Origin: Photobacterium phosphoreum
GTDB lineage: Bacteria > Pseudomonadota > Gammaproteobacteria > Enterobacterales > Vibrionaceae
DNA length: 52,201 nucleotides
Direction: 5' to 3'
Assembly: GCF_002954725.1 (NCBI RefSeq)
Contig: NZ_MSCQ01000001.1
Location: forward strand, 2,070,126 to 2,122,326
Shown here: piece after piece, positions 9,485 through 19,827 of the stretch
Position numbering within the stretch: the first letter of the stretch is position 1
Layout: the number at the start of each line of letters is the position of its first letter
The notes under the pieces: model-generated
Database searches by the model: none
What the model was told of the DNA's origin: nothing
What the model saw: only the letters and a program-made list of their open reading frames with translations
Program-made: the position numbers and the translations under genes

Positions 9485-10054
9485 TTATGGGTTCAATGGT
9501 AAACGTGAAAATTGCTTACAGCCACATTTTACACATGGCTCAATGCGAGTCACATGGGTGATCATTTGAGTATGATCACATTGCTCACACACAAGATTAC
9601 CTAACCCAACCAATTCACCCGCCTGATAAACGCCTTTATGTTGAATATCTTCCATTACCTCAATCCACTCTAATTGTGTTTTATCGGTAATTTCTGCTAA
9701 ATTTTTCCAAATGCTTTCGCTAACTAATTTGTAAAAAGGACTTTCGCTAAACGGCTGTGAACTGCTTTTCACTTCTTCCGTAAAGGTTTTTAAATCACTT
9801 TTGACATAAGCTTCAACTAATGACAATTCATCTTTGGTCATATCGCTAGCGGCTTTACCATAAAGCTCGGTCGTTTTAAGATCACTTTTGATATACGCTT
9901 CAATCAATGCCAGCTCATCTTTAGTCATATCACTGGCCGCTTTACCATAAAGCTCAGTCATTTTAAAAAACTTCTTGAGCTCTTCTGGACTATGCTTAAG
10001 CGCTTCAGTTACTTTTTCTAATACCGCTTCATAATGCTTTTGTTGCTTAGTCAT
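9485..10054 (-). CDS. YbeL-like zinc-ribbon protein (DUF1451 type)
   Basis: Resembles E. coli YbeL, a 160-residue protein of unknown function encoded near leuS. The C-terminal half has TDKTQLEWIEVMEDIQHKGVYQAGELVGLGNLVCEQC followed by CVKCGC, a probable zinc ribbon with two CxxC knuckles. The N-terminal half is helical and charged. At 189 residues it is longer than YbeL because a 28-residue segment is present twice in tandem (residues 33-60 and 62-89). It is divergent from leuS, as in E. coli. No enzymatic function can be assigned. Confidence 0.85.
   Translation of the reverse strand: MTKQQKHYEAVLEKVTEALKHSPEELKKFFKMTELYGKAASDMTKDELALIEAYIKSDLKTTELYGKAASDMTKDELSLVEAYVKSDLKTFTEEVKSSSQPFSESPFYKLVSESIWKNLAEITDKTQLEWIEVMEDIQHKGVYQAGELVGLGNLVCEQCDHTQMITHVTRIEPCVKCGCKQFSRLPLNP
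9788..9958 (-). repeat. Tandem duplication inside the YbeL-like gene
   Basis: Two adjacent 84-bp copies (9875-9958 and 9788-9871) with an 87-bp period encode TELYGKAASDMTKDEL(A/S)L(I/V)EAY(I/V)KSDLK. The three amino-acid differences are conservative, and the DNA copies differ at several further positions. Confidence 0.9.
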
Positions 10055-10223
10055 GGGATTAATCCTCCGCCAATGTGCGAAATAATTACGTAATTACGAT
10101 CAAATACAAGATTAAGGTCGACGAATCGCTATCAGCTATTGTTGACACCTTGACCTTTAGTTATCCTATGTCGATTACAATGAATGTGTTTGTATTAAAC
10201 TCACAAAATTCTGGATGTCATCG

Positions 10224-12797
10224 ATGCAAGAACAATATCGTCCACAGGACATTGAACAAAAAGTTCAAGAACATTGGGATAACAATAAGACCTTTGTTGT
10301 TAGTGAAGACCCTAATAAAGAAAAATTCTACTGTCTCTCTATGTTCCCGTACCCAAGTGGTCGCTTGCATATGGGTCACGTGCGTAACTACACTATCGGT
10401 GATGTTATCTCTCGCTACCAACGCTTACAAGGCAAAAATGTGATGCAACCAATTGGTTGGGATGCATTTGGCCTGCCAGCAGAGAACGCAGCGGTAAAAA
10501 ATAACACTGCACCTGCGCCTTGGACCTACGAAAACATCGAGTACATGAAGAACCAACTTAAGCTATTAGGCTTTGGTTACGATTGGAGCCGTGAGTTCGC
10601 AACCTGTACCCCTGAGTACTACCGTTGGGAACAAGAGTTCTTCACTAAACTGTATAACAAAGGCCTAGTTTACAAGAAAACATCTTCTGTTAACTGGTGT
10701 CCTAACGACCAAACTGTATTGGCTAACGAGCAAGTAGAAGACGGTTGTTGTTGGCGTTGTGATACCCCTGTAGAACAAAAAGAGATTCCACAGTGGTTCA
10801 TTAAAATTACTGAATACGCGCAAGAATTACTTGACGATCTTGATACGTTAGATGGCTGGCCTGAAATGGTTAAGACTATGCAGCGTAACTGGATTGGTCG
10901 TTCTGAAGGCGTTGAGCTAACGTTTAACGTTAAAGGTCAAAACGATTTAGAAGTTTACACCACGCGTCCTGACACCCTAATGGGTGTGACATTTGTTAGC
11001 ATTGCAGCGGGTCACCCTCTAGCGGCAAAAGCGGCTGAGAATAATCCAGCTCTAGCAACATTTATCGATGAATGCCGTAACACCAAAGTTGCTGAAGCTG
11101 AACTAGCAACAATGGAAAAGAAAGGCATGGATACGGGCTTTACTGCTATCCACCCACTTGATGGCCGTGAAGTACCGGTATACGTTGCTAACTTCGTATT
11201 AATGGATTACGGCACAGGCGCAGTAATGGCAGTGCCTGCTCACGATCAACGTGACTTTGAATTTGCAACTAAATACAACATCGACATCATGGCGGTTATT
11301 AAGCCAGAAGACGGTAGCGAGTTTGATATTTCTGAAGCGGCATACACTGAAAAAGGTGTGTTGTTCAATTCAGGTGAATTCGACGGTCTAAACTTCCAGC
11401 AAGCGTTTGATGCTATTGCAGCAAAACTTGAAGCAGATGGCAAAGGCAAGAAAACCGTTAACTTCCGTCTTCGTGACTGGGGTGTTTCACGTCAACGCTA
11501 CTGGGGTGCACCAATCCCAATGGTAACCACTGAAGACGGTCAGGTTCACGCAGTACCTGCAGATCAACTACCAGTGATCTTACCTGAAGACGTGGTAATG
11601 GATGGCGTAACCAGCCCAATAAAAGCGGACCTTGAGTGGGCTAAAACTACGTTTAACGGCGAACCAGCACTACGTGAAACTGATACTTTTGACACCTTCA
11701 TGGAGTCATCTTGGTACTACGCGCGTTACTGTTCACCACAGGCGGATGATATTCTAGATCCTGCTAAGGCGAACTACTGGCTACCTGTTGATCAATATGT
11801 TGGTGGTATTGAACACGCTTGTATGCACCTATTGTACTCACGTTTCTTCCACAAATTGCTACGTGATGCAGGTTACGTAACCTCTAACGAACCGTTTAAG
11901 CAACTACTATGTCAAGGCATGGTATTGGCAGATGCATTCTTCTATACCACAGAAAAAGGTGGTAAAGAGTGGGTTGCACCAACAGATGTTACTGTTGAGC
12001 GTGATGGCAAAGGTCGTATCACTACTGCTGTTGACTCACAAGGTCACAATGTTGAGCACTCAGGCATGATCAAAATGTCTAAGTCTAAAAACAACGGTAT
12101 CGACCCACAAGAGATGGTCGACAAGTTCGGTGCTGATACTGTACGTCTATTTATGATGTTTGCATCACCTGCTGATATGACACTTGAATGGCAAGAATCT
12201 GGCGTTGAAGGTGCTAACCGTTTCCTTAAACGTGTTTGGAAACTGGTTCGTGAGCATGCTGAAAAAGGTGATGCTAAAACAGTTGATACCACAGCACTAA
12301 GCAGCGATCAAAAAGCACTTCGCCGTGATATTCATAAAACTATCGCTAAAGTAAGTGATGATATTGGTCGTCGTCAGACATTCAATACCGCAATTGCTGC
12401 CATCATGGAATTAATGAACAAGCTGGCTAAAGCGCCACAAGAGTCAGTACAAGATCGTGCTATTCTTGATGAAGCACTAAAAGCGATTGTTACCATGCTT
12501 TACCCAATGACACCGCATATCTGTTTTGAAATGTGGCAAGCACTGGGTCAAACAGACATTGATCATGCAGTATGGCCACAAGCTGATGCAGCGGCATTGA
12601 TTGAAGATGAAAAACTGATCATTGTTCAAGTTAACGGTAAACTACGTGCTAAATTAACGGTAGCGGCAGACGCAACCAAAGAGCAAGTAGAAGCATTAGC
12701 AATGGCTGATGAAGGCGTAACTCGCTTTACTGAAGGAAATACCGTACGTAAAGTTATTTATGTACCAGGTAAACTACTTAACATTGTTGCTAACTAA
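10224..12797 (+). CDS. leuS: Leucyl-tRNA synthetase
   Basis: Class Ia aminoacyl-tRNA synthetase that charges leucine tRNAs, including those at the start of this window. The HIGH motif appears as [11 protein letters not shown] (about residues 42-52) and KMSKS at about 617-621. The editing domain carries [12 protein letters not shown], and the C-terminal domain ends [14 protein letters not shown]. An in-frame ATG at 10215 would add three residues. The ATG at 10224 is preferred because the family starts MQEQYRP and the weak Shine-Dalgarno GGA sits 8 bases before it. Length is 857 residues (E. coli 860). A terminator follows. Confidence 0.97.
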   Translation: MQEQYRPQDIEQKVQEHWDNNKTFVVSEDPNKEKFYCLSMFPYPSGRLHMGHVRNYTIGDVISRYQRLQGKNVMQPIGWDAFGLPAENAAVKNNTAPAPWTYENIEYMKNQLKLLGFGYDWSREFATCTPEYYRWEQEFFTKLYNKGLVYKKTSSVNWCPNDQTVLANEQVEDGCCWRCDTPVEQKEIPQWFIKITEYAQELLDDLDTLDGWPEMVKTMQRNWIGRSEGVELTFNVKGQNDLEVYTTRPDTLMGVTFVSIAAGHPLAAKAAENNPALATFIDECRNTKVAEAELATMEKKGMDTGFTAIHPLDGREVPVYVANFVLMDYGTGAVMAVPAHDQRDFEFATKYNIDIMAVIKPEDGSEFDISEAAYTEKGVLFNSGEFDGLNFQQAFDAIAAKLEADGKGKKTVNFRLRDWGVSRQRYWGAPIPMVTTEDGQVHAVPADQLPVILPEDVVMDGVTSPIKADLEWAKTTFNGEPALRETDTFDTFMESSWYYARYCSPQADDILDPAKANYWLPVDQYVGGIEHACMHLLYSRFFHKLLRDAGYVTSNEPFKQLLCQGMVLADAFFYTTEKGGKEWVAPTDVTVERDGKGRITTAVDSQGHNVEHSGMIKMSKSKNNGIDPQEMVDKFGADTVRLFMMFASPADMTLEWQESGVEGANRFLKRVWKLVREHAEKGDAKTVDTTALSSDQKALRRDIHKTIAKVSDDIGRRQTFNTAIAAIMELMNKLAKAPQESVQDRAILDEALKAIVTMLYPMTPHICFEMWQALGQTDIDHAVWPQADAAALIEDEKLIIVQVNGKLRAKLTVAADATKEQVEALAMADEGVTRFTEGNTVRKVIYVPGKLLNIVAN

Positions 12798-12846
12798 TCA
12801 AGGTTAACTGCTGTATAACGTTGTTACTAAAGCAGTAAATAGCCTC

Positions 12847-12875
12847 AAGATCCCCGCTTTTGCGGGGATCTTTAT
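12847..12875 (+). terminator. Rho-independent terminator after leuS
   Basis: Stem AAGATCCCCGC/GCGGGGATCTT with a TTTT loop, then TTATAATT. The T tract is short, but the GC-rich stem is perfect. Confidence 0.82.
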
Positions 12876-12938
12876 AATTACGGTCATATTTAATTTTGCG
12901 CCCAGCGCACCTTCTTTTCTTTCAAGGAGCTGACTTTC

Positions 12939-13592
12939 GTGAAAAGTTTTTTCTCGGCCAACAGCCTAACTCGACTACTTATCATCACTCTTCTCGCGCT
13001 TACAACAGCTTCTTGTGGCTTTCACCTTCGGGGTAACTACATGCTGCCTGAAGGGATCGCTAAGCTATCGTTAACCAGTTTTGACCCCTATGGTAAATTA
13101 ACCCGCATGGTAAAATACCAATTTAAACTGCATGGTATTGAAGAAGTAAAACCAGCAGCGACAATCCCGAACCTTAATATTACCAGTGAATCAACCGGTG
13201 ATAGTACGTTATCGCTATATCAAAATAACGGTAAAGCAGAATACGATTTAACCTTAACGGTAAATTACACTGTGACCATACCGAACCAAGGTATTGAACA
13301 ATTTAGCACCAAAGTCACGCGTACTTTCTTAGATAACCCACTTTCAGCACTAGCAAAATCAGTAGAACGTGATGAGTTAGTGAATGTAATGCGTGAACAA
13401 GCGGCGCAACAAATCATGCGTAAACTCGCGCGTCTAACCACTGTCTTTAATAAGATGGAAGAAGATAAGTTGAATGCTGAATTAAACCAAATTTTGCATA
13501 ACCAAAAAGTATCCATCAAAGATGGCAGCACTACCACCATAACGACCACGCCTGCGGTTATACATAAAAAACAAGATCACAACGCGCAATGA
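12939..13592 (+). CDS. lptE: LPS-assembly lipoprotein LptE
   Basis: Outer-membrane lipoprotein that plugs the LptD barrel during lipopolysaccharide insertion. A lipoprotein signal (residues 1-25) ends at the lipobox TTASC with Cys26, followed by the LptE hallmark GFHLRG. The rest shows the LptE pattern: a GxAEYDLTLTVNYTV segment and the REQAAQQIMRKLARL helix. The GTG start is chosen because AAGGAG lies 9 bases upstream and the signal peptide begins there. The C-terminal 40 residues are Thr-rich and poorly conserved. It overlaps holA (ATGA). Confidence 0.93.
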   Translation: MKSFFSANSLTRLLIITLLALTTASCGFHLRGNYMLPEGIAKLSLTSFDPYGKLTRMVKYQFKLHGIEEVKPAATIPNLNITSESTGDSTLSLYQNNGKAEYDLTLTVNYTVTIPNQGIEQFSTKVTRTFLDNPLSALAKSVERDELVNVMREQAAQQIMRKLARLTTVFNKMEEDKLNAELNQILHNQKVSIKDGSTTTITTTPAVIHKKQDHNAQ

Positions 13593-14617
13593 GAGTCTAC
13601 CCAGAACAACTGACGCAGCAGCTGACAAAAGGCCTGCGTCAGGCTTATTTACTGTTTGGTAATGAGTTATTATTAAAACAAGAAGCGGGCGATAGCATCA
13701 AGCATATCGCCCAGCAACACGGTTTTTTAGAACGCCATAGTTTCACTATCGATAACAGTATTGATTGGAATGCAGTGTTAGATTGCTGTCATGCAATGAG
13801 CTTATTTTCAGCCCAACAAATCATCGAGCTTGAAATCGCTGAAACAGGGTTAAATGCCAATCAAGCCAAAGCATTGCTTGAGGTTATTGACGCGCTACAT
13901 CCTGATATTTTATTAATTATTACCGGACCAAGAATTAATAAAAAACAGGAAAGCACTAAGTGGTTTAAAGCTCTCGATACTATTGGCTTGTATATTCCGT
14001 GTAATACTCCAGATCCACGCCAAATGCCGCGCTTTATTCAAAGCCGTTGCCAACAGCTCGCTTTAAAACCTGATCACGAATCAGTGCAAATGTTAGCTCA
14101 ATGGCATGAAGGTAATTTACTGGCGTTATCGCAAAGTTTACATAAATTAGTGCTACTTTACCCCGATGGCATTCTCACTATCGTGCGGTTACAAGAAGCA
14201 TTAAGTCGCCATAATCACTACACCCCATTTCAATTAATTGATGCACTGTTAGCTGGACAAGCTAAACGTAGCCAACGGATATTGCGTCAATTACAAGCGG
14301 AAGGGGTTGAGGCGACGATTTTATTACGTACCTTACAGCGTGAATTAACTCAGCTGTATAAAATGCAAGAAATGGGTAAAAGAGGCACACCATTAAATCT
14401 CATTTTTGAACAATTTAGGGTGTGGCAAAACCGCCGTGAAATGTATATTGGTGCTCTGCATCGATTACCACTTACTACTTTAGTGTCCATTATTCGGCAG
14501 CTAACATTATTAGAAATTCAGGTTAAAACTGATTACGACACCCAGCCATGGTCAGACTTAAGCTGTTTATGTGCCGAAATGTGTGGTGTAAAAACACATT
14601 TACATCATTTGAACTAA
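13589..14617 (+). CDS. holA: DNA polymerase III delta subunit HolA
   Basis: Clamp-loader subunit that opens the beta sliding clamp. It has the expected 342 residues (E. coli 343) and family text such as MRVYPEQLTQQLTKGLRQAYLLFGNELLLKQEA, the AAA+-like fold with LLIITGPRINKKQESTKWFKAL, and the C-terminal collar helices. Its start overlaps the lptE stop (ATGA), the arrangement known from E. coli leuS-lptE-holA. No terminator is evident directly after the stop. Confidence 0.93.
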   Translation: MRVYPEQLTQQLTKGLRQAYLLFGNELLLKQEAGDSIKHIAQQHGFLERHSFTIDNSIDWNAVLDCCHAMSLFSAQQIIELEIAETGLNANQAKALLEVIDALHPDILLIITGPRINKKQESTKWFKALDTIGLYIPCNTPDPRQMPRFIQSRCQQLALKPDHESVQMLAQWHEGNLLALSQSLHKLVLLYPDGILTIVRLQEALSRHNHYTPFQLIDALLAGQAKRSQRILRQLQAEGVEATILLRTLQRELTQLYKMQEMGKRGTPLNLIFEQFRVWQNRREMYIGALHRLPLTTLVSIIRQLTLLEIQVKTDYDTQPWSDLSCLCAEMCGVKTHLHHLN

Positions 14618-14730
14618 AATAAATTCAGGTCAAAATCGCGACTTTTTAGGTATTTGAACCTAATAGCGATACAAACATGCGAAAAAACACCGTCTGAACC
14701 TTGTCCGCTTATCGCTGTCTGATAAGAGCA

Positions 14731-14739
14731 TGGTATACT
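14731..14739 (+). promoter_or_regulatory. Possible extended -10 promoter for rsfS
   Basis: TGGTATACT (TG-N-TATACT) matches an extended -10 element about 105 bases before the rsfS start. No clear -35 is seen at 17 bases. The 14618-14843 gap holds nothing else that stands out. Confidence 0.4.
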
Positions 14740-14843
14740 GCGGCACAATATCATGGTCAGTATGTCTCTTTGACATTATCGACGCTAATAATAGCGCCGC
14801 CACTCGACCAACATCATACTAACACTCAAGTGAGGGAATCCCT

Positions 14844-15161
14844 TTGCAGCTTCAAGAACTACACGATTTCATTGTTGATAAAATTGACGACATTAAAGCA
14901 CAAGATATCGTAACTATTGATGTACGCGGTAAATCAAGCATTACTGATATGATGGTTATCTGTACAGGTACATCTAACCGTCATGTGGCTTCTATTGCAG
15001 ATCACGTCGAAAAAGAAACAAAATTAGTTGATTACCCACCTCTAGGCATCAGTGGCGAAAAAGAAGGTCTATGGGTTATTGTTGATATGGGCAATGTTAT
15101 GCTACACATCATGCAAGAAGATGCACGTGAGCTGTACCAACTGGAGAAGCTTTGGAGCTAA
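14844..15161 (+). CDS. rsfS: Ribosomal silencing factor RsfS
   Basis: Binds ribosomal protein L14 and blocks subunit joining during nutrient stress. The 105 residues fit the family (Iojap/RsfS), with MQLQELHDFIVDKIDDIKAQDIVTIDVRGKSSITDMMVICTG text and the C-terminal DARELYQLEKLWS. The start is TTG after GAGGGA at good spacing; no alternative start preserves the N-terminal helix. It ends 6 bases before the rlmH ATG and starts the rsfS-rlmH-mrdA-mrdB-rlpA run. Confidence 0.94.
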   Translation: MQLQELHDFIVDKIDDIKAQDIVTIDVRGKSSITDMMVICTGTSNRHVASIADHVEKETKLVDYPPLGISGEKEGLWVIVDMGNVMLHIMQEDARELYQLEKLWS

Positions 15162-15167
15162 TTGACA

Positions 15168-15638
15168 ATGAAGCTTCAACTGATTGCTGTTGGTACTAAA
15201 ATGCCAAAATGGGTTGAGGAAGGCTATAAAGAATATAGTCGTCGCTTCCCAAAAGATATGCCACTGGAATTAATTGAAATTTCAGCGGGAAAGCGTGGTA
15301 AAAATGCTGATATTCCTCGTATTCTTCAAAAAGAAGGTGAGGCAATGTTAGCAGCGGTCGCTAAAGGTAACCGTATTGTCACGCTGGATATTCCGGGTAA
15401 ACGCTGGGATACAGGAGAATTGGCACAACAATTAGATGCATGGAAACTTGATGGACGTGATGTATCAATTTTGATCGGCGGACCAGAAGGACTTTCTCCT
15501 GCATGTAAAGCAGCGGCAGAACAAAGCTGGTCATTATCACCATTGACTTTACCACACCCATTGGTGCGCGTGGTAATGGCAGAAAGCTTATACCGTGCAT
15601 GGAGTGTCACGGCTAACCATCCGTACCACAGGGAATAA
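15168..15638 (+). CDS. rlmH: 23S rRNA (pseudouridine1915-N3)-methyltransferase RlmH
   Basis: SPOUT methyltransferase that modifies helix 69 of 23S rRNA on the 70S ribosome. Family text is clear: [38 protein letters not shown], the SAM-binding knot [34 protein letters not shown] and the C-terminal NHPYHRE. The frame opens at a TTG (15162), but the ATG at 15168 matches the family start and has GGAG 10 bases upstream. Product is 156 residues. Confidence 0.95.
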   Translation: MKLQLIAVGTKMPKWVEEGYKEYSRRFPKDMPLELIEISAGKRGKNADIPRILQKEGEAMLAAVAKGNRIVTLDIPGKRWDTGELAQQLDAWKLDGRDVSILIGGPEGLSPACKAAAEQSWSLSPLTLPHPLVRVVMAESLYRAWSVTANHPYHRE

Positions 15639-15644
15639 TCATTA

Positions 15645-17600
15645 ATGAGGCAAAAGCGAACCCAGATCCGCGATCATCGCGCTGAGTCGGCACTGTTTTA
15701 TCGTCGAGCTCTTGTCTCATTTATTGGTATTGCAATACTTGTAGGCCTGCTGCTGTTTAATCTGTTTCACATTCAGGTTGAGCAACATCAGGACTATCAA
15801 ACCCGTTCTAATGATAACCGCATCAAAATTGTTCCCGTCCCCCCTAATCGCGGCTTAATTTATGACCGTAACGGGGTAATTTTGGCTGAAAACAGGCCAA
15901 TATATAGCCTTGAAATCACCTTAGAAAAAGTCTCTGAACTCGATCAGACTTTTGCCGATCTCAAACAGATCATGGGCATTACTGATGAAGACATTGCTAA
16001 CTTCCAAAAAGAACGCCGTCGCACCCGTCGTTTTAAATCAGTGCCTATTCTTGAGCATCTCAACGAAAAACAAGTGGCGCTGTTTTCTGTTAATCAACAT
16101 CGCCTACCCGGGGTAGAAGTTAAAGCACACTTAAAGCGTTATTATCCTTACGGAGATGTCTTAACTCACGTTTTAGGTTACGTCGCTAAAATTAACGATC
16201 GTGATCTTAAAAAGCTCGATAAAGCCGGTAAAATAAGCAATTACAAAGCCACCCGTGATATGGGAAAACTGGGCGTTGAACGTTATTACGAAGAACTATT
16301 GCATGGCACATCAGGCTATCAAGAAGTTGAGGTCAATAGCCGTGGGCGCGTTATTCGTACCCTAAAATATATTCCCCCAATTCCGGGTAAAGATATCAAG
16401 ATCAATATTGATATCCATCTTCAGCAATATGTGCGTAATTTACTGATCGAACGCAGTATTGACCCAGAAACAGGCAAAGAAATCGTTAAACATAAGCGTG
16501 GTTCTATTGTGGTATTAGACCCTAAAGACAACGCTATTTTAGCCATGGTCTCAAGCCCAAGTTATGATGCAAACCTGTTCGTTCGTGGGATCTCAAGTAA
16601 GAAATACAATGCCTTACTGAATAATCCAGATCGTCCCTTGGTTAATCGAGTCACGCTCGGTATTTATCCACCCGCATCAACCGTTAAGCCCTTTATTGCC
16701 GTTGCCGCATTAACGGAAGGGGTTATCACGCCCAATACCACTCGGAATGATCCCGGTTGGTGGCAAATACCGAACTCTACCAGTCGTAAATTCCGTGACT
16801 GGTTACGTTGGGGACATGGTCGAGTCAATATTTATAAAGCGATTGAAGAGTCAGTCGATACGTATTTCTATCAAGTTGCCTACGATCTTGGTATTGATCG
16901 CCTCTCGACATGGATGAACAAATTTGGTTATGGCGAATATACAGGCGTTGATATTCACGAAGAAAGTAAAGCCAATATGCCCACTAGAGAATGGAAACAA
17001 ACACGCCATAAGCGTCCTTGGTATCAAGGGGATACTATTCCCGTTGGTATTGGCCAAGGTTATTGGACCGCGACCCCATTACAAATGGCGAAAGCCACTT
17101 CCGTATTGGTCAATAGTGGCGTTGTACATCGCCCACACCTACTTAAAAATATTATTGATGACAACATAGAAGCACCGGCTGAATTTAAAGATTTTCCACA
17201 AATCACAGGCGTTGATCAAAAAACATGGGAAATCGCACGTGAAGGTATGCACCGCGTACTTTACGGTAACCGTGGTACAGCACGTAAAGCGTTTTATAAC
17301 ACCCCTTATCAGGCGGGTGGTAAATCAGGTTCAGCCCAAGTTTTTGGTTTAGCTGAAAACCAAAAATATAATGCTGATGAATTAGAAGAGCATTTACGTG
17401 ACCATGCCTTATTTACCGCTTTTGCACCATTTGATAAACCACAAGTTGTGGTCGCGATGGTATTAGAAAATGCTGGCGGTGGTTCAAGTAACGGTGGACC
17501 TATTGCACGTAAAATATTTGATCATATGCTCATTGAATCCCCTGCCGATATACTGTCACCAGTGGTAGCACCAATAAAAGCAACAGCAGAGGTACGTTAA
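15645..17600 (+). CDS. mrdA: Penicillin-binding protein 2 (MrdA)
   Basis: Class B transpeptidase of the elongasome, making peptidoglycan cross-links for rod shape with RodA. There is one membrane segment (about residues 22-44), a pedestal domain with [12 protein letters not shown], and a transpeptidase domain with active-site STVK (Ser345-Lys348) in [10 protein letters not shown]. The SxN position reads SVD and the KTG position reads KSG (KSGSAQ), both usual for PBP2. At 651 residues it is slightly longer than E. coli (633), with an extended C-terminus. It overlaps mrdB by one base (TAATG). Confidence 0.95.
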   Translation: MRQKRTQIRDHRAESALFYRRALVSFIGIAILVGLLLFNLFHIQVEQHQDYQTRSNDNRIKIVPVPPNRGLIYDRNGVILAENRPIYSLEITLEKVSELDQTFADLKQIMGITDEDIANFQKERRRTRRFKSVPILEHLNEKQVALFSVNQHRLPGVEVKAHLKRYYPYGDVLTHVLGYVAKINDRDLKKLDKAGKISNYKATRDMGKLGVERYYEELLHGTSGYQEVEVNSRGRVIRTLKYIPPIPGKDIKINIDIHLQQYVRNLLIERSIDPETGKEIVKHKRGSIVVLDPKDNAILAMVSSPSYDANLFVRGISSKKYNALLNNPDRPLVNRVTLGIYPPASTVKPFIAVAALTEGVITPNTTRNDPGWWQIPNSTSRKFRDWLRWGHGRVNIYKAIEESVDTYFYQVAYDLGIDRLSTWMNKFGYGEYTGVDIHEESKANMPTREWKQTRHKRPWYQGDTIPVGIGQGYWTATPLQMAKATSVLVNSGVVHRPHLLKNIIDDNIEAPAEFKDFPQITGVDQKTWEIAREGMHRVLYGNRGTARKAFYNTPYQAGGKSGSAQVFGLAENQKYNADELEEHLRDHALFTAFAPFDKPQVVVAMVLENAGGGSSNGGPIARKIFDHMLIESPADILSPVVAPIKATAEVR

Positions 17601-18721
17601 TGAGCATCATGGCAACAACCGGTCAAAAACCCACGTTAAGTGACCGCTTACATATCGATATCCCTTTATTACTGGGATTATTAGCGATCATGAGTTTCTC
17701 ATTAGTGATCATGTACAGTGCCAGTGGCCAAAGTATACCGATGATGGAACGTCAAGCGATGCGAATGGTATTGTCACTTGGGGTAATGTTACTATTAGCC
17801 CAAATCGCACCGCGTCACTATGAAGCATGGGCACCCTATTTATTTGGCATTGGCTTAGTGCTACTGGTAAGTGTTCTCTCTTTTGGCGAAGTATCCAAAG
17901 GCGCCCAACGATGGCTAAACTTAGGCTTTATTCGCTTCCAGCCCTCAGAGTTAATCAAACTTGCAGTACCATTAATGGTGGCGCGATTTATAGGCAATCG
18001 TCCACTGCCTCCCACATTTACTAATATCTTCGTTGCATTAGTGTTAATTTTCACGCCAACGATTTTAATTGCCAAACAACCCGACCTTGGCACCTCAATT
18101 TTGATCGCCGCATCGGGGATATTTGTTCTGTTTCTGTCAGGAATTAGCTGGCGAGTGATAATTGGTGCATTGGTATTACTCGGCGCCTTTATTCCTGTGT
18201 TATGGTTCTTCTTGATGCATGACTATCAACGCACTCGAGTGATGACCTTATTTAATCCTGAGTCTGATCCTTTAGGTGCGGGATACCATATCATCCAATC
18301 AAAGATAGCCATTGGTTCCGGAGGGATCACGGGCAAAGGCTGGCTCCATGGTACGCAATCACAATTAGAATTTGTTCCTGAACGTAATACTGACTTCATT
18401 TTTGCGGTGATCGCCGAAGAATGGGGCTTAGCGGGTGTTATTGGTTTATTAACAATGTATCTATTTGTGCTTGCTCGTGGATTATTACTTGCAAGCCGAG
18501 CTCAAACTGCGTTTGGACGCATGATGGCAGGTAGTATCGTACTCAGCTTCTTTGTTTATATTTTTGTTAATATCGGAATGGTGAGTGGACTATTACCTGT
18601 CGTAGGTGTACCGCTCCCCCTTGTTAGCTATGGTGGTACCTCAATGGTTACTCTTATGGCTGGTTTTGGTATTCTGATGTCCATCCACACTCATCGAAAA
18701 ATGTTGTCTAAGGCGACCTAA
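17600..18721 (+). CDS. mrdB: Peptidoglycan glycosyltransferase RodA (MrdB)
   Basis: SEDS-family integral membrane polymerase that makes glycan strands with PBP2. About ten hydrophobic segments run through the 373 residues. SEDS signatures include [21 protein letters not shown], the [12 protein letters not shown] block, [19 protein letters not shown] and [25 protein letters not shown]. The start overlaps the mrdA stop by one base. E. coli RodA is 370 residues. A four-residue MSIM start is followed by a second possible start four codons in. Confidence 0.95.
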   Translation: MSIMATTGQKPTLSDRLHIDIPLLLGLLAIMSFSLVIMYSASGQSIPMMERQAMRMVLSLGVMLLLAQIAPRHYEAWAPYLFGIGLVLLVSVLSFGEVSKGAQRWLNLGFIRFQPSELIKLAVPLMVARFIGNRPLPPTFTNIFVALVLIFTPTILIAKQPDLGTSILIAASGIFVLFLSGISWRVIIGALVLLGAFIPVLWFFLMHDYQRTRVMTLFNPESDPLGAGYHIIQSKIAIGSGGITGKGWLHGTQSQLEFVPERNTDFIFAVIAEEWGLAGVIGLLTMYLFVLARGLLLASRAQTAFGRMMAGSIVLSFFVYIFVNIGMVSGLLPVVGVPLPLVSYGGTSMVTLMAGFGILMSIHTHRKMLSKAT

Positions 18722-18724
18722 TAA

Positions 18725-19597
18725 ATGCGTTCACTATTTGTAGTTTTTTTCCTAATTCTTACTGGGTGTAGTTCTTCGCCTGAACAAACTCAACAGCCCC
18801 AAACTAAGCCGAATACAACCACGAAACCAGCTCAAATCATCAAACCGAATACCGACGACCCAAATGCTGGCCGCTATTCCCTTAAAGATGATCGTGCTCC
18901 TAAGGTTATTCCTGACTTTTCAAAAGTACACTTAATTACGCCTCACTACGAACCTTATAGCCGTGGCGGCAATAAAGACTATACCTTACGCGGTAAACGC
19001 TACCATATTATTAAAAACCCTCAAGGCTATACTGAGACAGGGTTTGCTTCATGGTATGGTGAAAAATTTCACGGCCATAAAACCGCTAACGGTGAAGTGT
19101 ATAATATGTTCGCGATGACAGCGGCGCATAAAACCTTACCATTACCGAGTTTTGTCCGTGTTACCAATACGCTTAATCATAAATCAGTGATTGTGCGTGT
19201 TAACGATCGGGGCCCATTCCATGATGGACGTATTATTGATTTAAGTATGGCGGCAGCGTCTAAATTAGGCGTGATCAGCTACGGTACAGCGCCGGTAAAA
19301 ATTGAAGTAATAACGACACCAAAACCATCAACCAAAGCTGAAATAAAAAAAGCACCGATCCCTATTCAATATTTCATCCAATTAGCGGCAGTTAATAACC
19401 AGAAAACAGCGGATCAGATGCAACAAGACGTTAAAAAACGCTATAACACCAACGTTGATATTGAAAAAATCACCGATCGTACTATTTTTCGGGTTCGATT
19501 AGGGCCATTTTTAGACCATAAAGATGCTGATTTATTACTCAGTAAAGTGAAAGATAAGCATTACCCGCAAGCATTTATGATCACTGAAAAACGATAA
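18725..19597 (+). CDS. rlpA: Septal-ring lipoprotein RlpA (lytic transglycosylase family)
   Basis: Outer-membrane lipoprotein; Pseudomonas RlpA is a lytic transglycosylase of denuded glycan, and activity varies between species. The lipobox LTGC puts the lipidated residue at Cys15. A Pro/Thr/Lys-rich linker (18-60) precedes the double-psi beta-barrel domain (about 107-195: GFASWYGEKFHGHKTANGE, VRVNDRGPFHDGRIIDLS). A SPOR domain (about 213-288: YFIQLAAVNNQ) targets denuded septal glycan. It starts 3 bases after mrdB and ends at a terminator. Confidence 0.93.
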   Translation: MRSLFVVFFLILTGCSSSPEQTQQPQTKPNTTTKPAQIIKPNTDDPNAGRYSLKDDRAPKVIPDFSKVHLITPHYEPYSRGGNKDYTLRGKRYHIIKNPQGYTETGFASWYGEKFHGHKTANGEVYNMFAMTAAHKTLPLPSFVRVTNTLNHKSVIVRVNDRGPFHDGRIIDLSMAAASKLGVISYGTAPVKIEVITTPKPSTKAEIKKAPIPIQYFIQLAAVNNQKTADQMQQDVKKRYNTNVDIEKITDRTIFRVRLGPFLDHKDADLLLSKVKDKHYPQAFMITEKR

Positions 19598-19631
19598 TTG
19601 AACCTTCTTCTTATTTTGTGATCATACCTAC

Positions 19632-19677
19632 AGCCTATAGTTTGTTATTAAACTCATAAAACTATAGGCTTTTTATT
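19632..19677 (+). terminator. Rho-independent terminator after rlpA
   Basis: Stem AGCCTATAGTTT/AAACTATAGGCT with a long loop of about 15 bases, followed by TTTTATT. Confidence 0.8.
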
Positions 19678-19775
19678 GCTCTACTCAATAGCAATACCAT
19701 CAATGTTAATCTTAATTCCCCCAATGTCAGAACTGTGGAAACTTCCGTTCAGGCACTGATTGCCAAGATGTTATC

Positions 19776-19784
19776 TGTTATAGT
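19776..19784 (+). promoter_or_regulatory. Possible extended -10 promoter for dacA
   Basis: TGTTATAGT fits TG-N-TATAGT (5 of 6 to TATAAT) 44 bases before the dacA start. TTGCCA at 19760 is too close for a normal -35. Confidence 0.4.
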
Positions 19785-19827
19785 AAGCCCACTTTTTAGC
19801 CACAGATTAATTAAAGTTAGATATATC

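Noticed and set aside
10142..10181. A leuS promoter using TTGACA or TTGACC with TACAAT.
   Set aside because: The elements are individually good, but the spacers are 28 and 20 bases, outside the usual range, so the pair cannot be assigned with confidence.
10075..10443. A 122-residue forward frame overlapping the start of leuS.
   Set aside because: Most of it is an alternative frame of leuS and the leuS upstream region; no Shine-Dalgarno or recognisable domain.
14701..14913. A 70-residue frame upstream of and overlapping rsfS.
   Set aside because: It has no Shine-Dalgarno and overlaps the TTG start of rsfS, which is strongly supported by family similarity.
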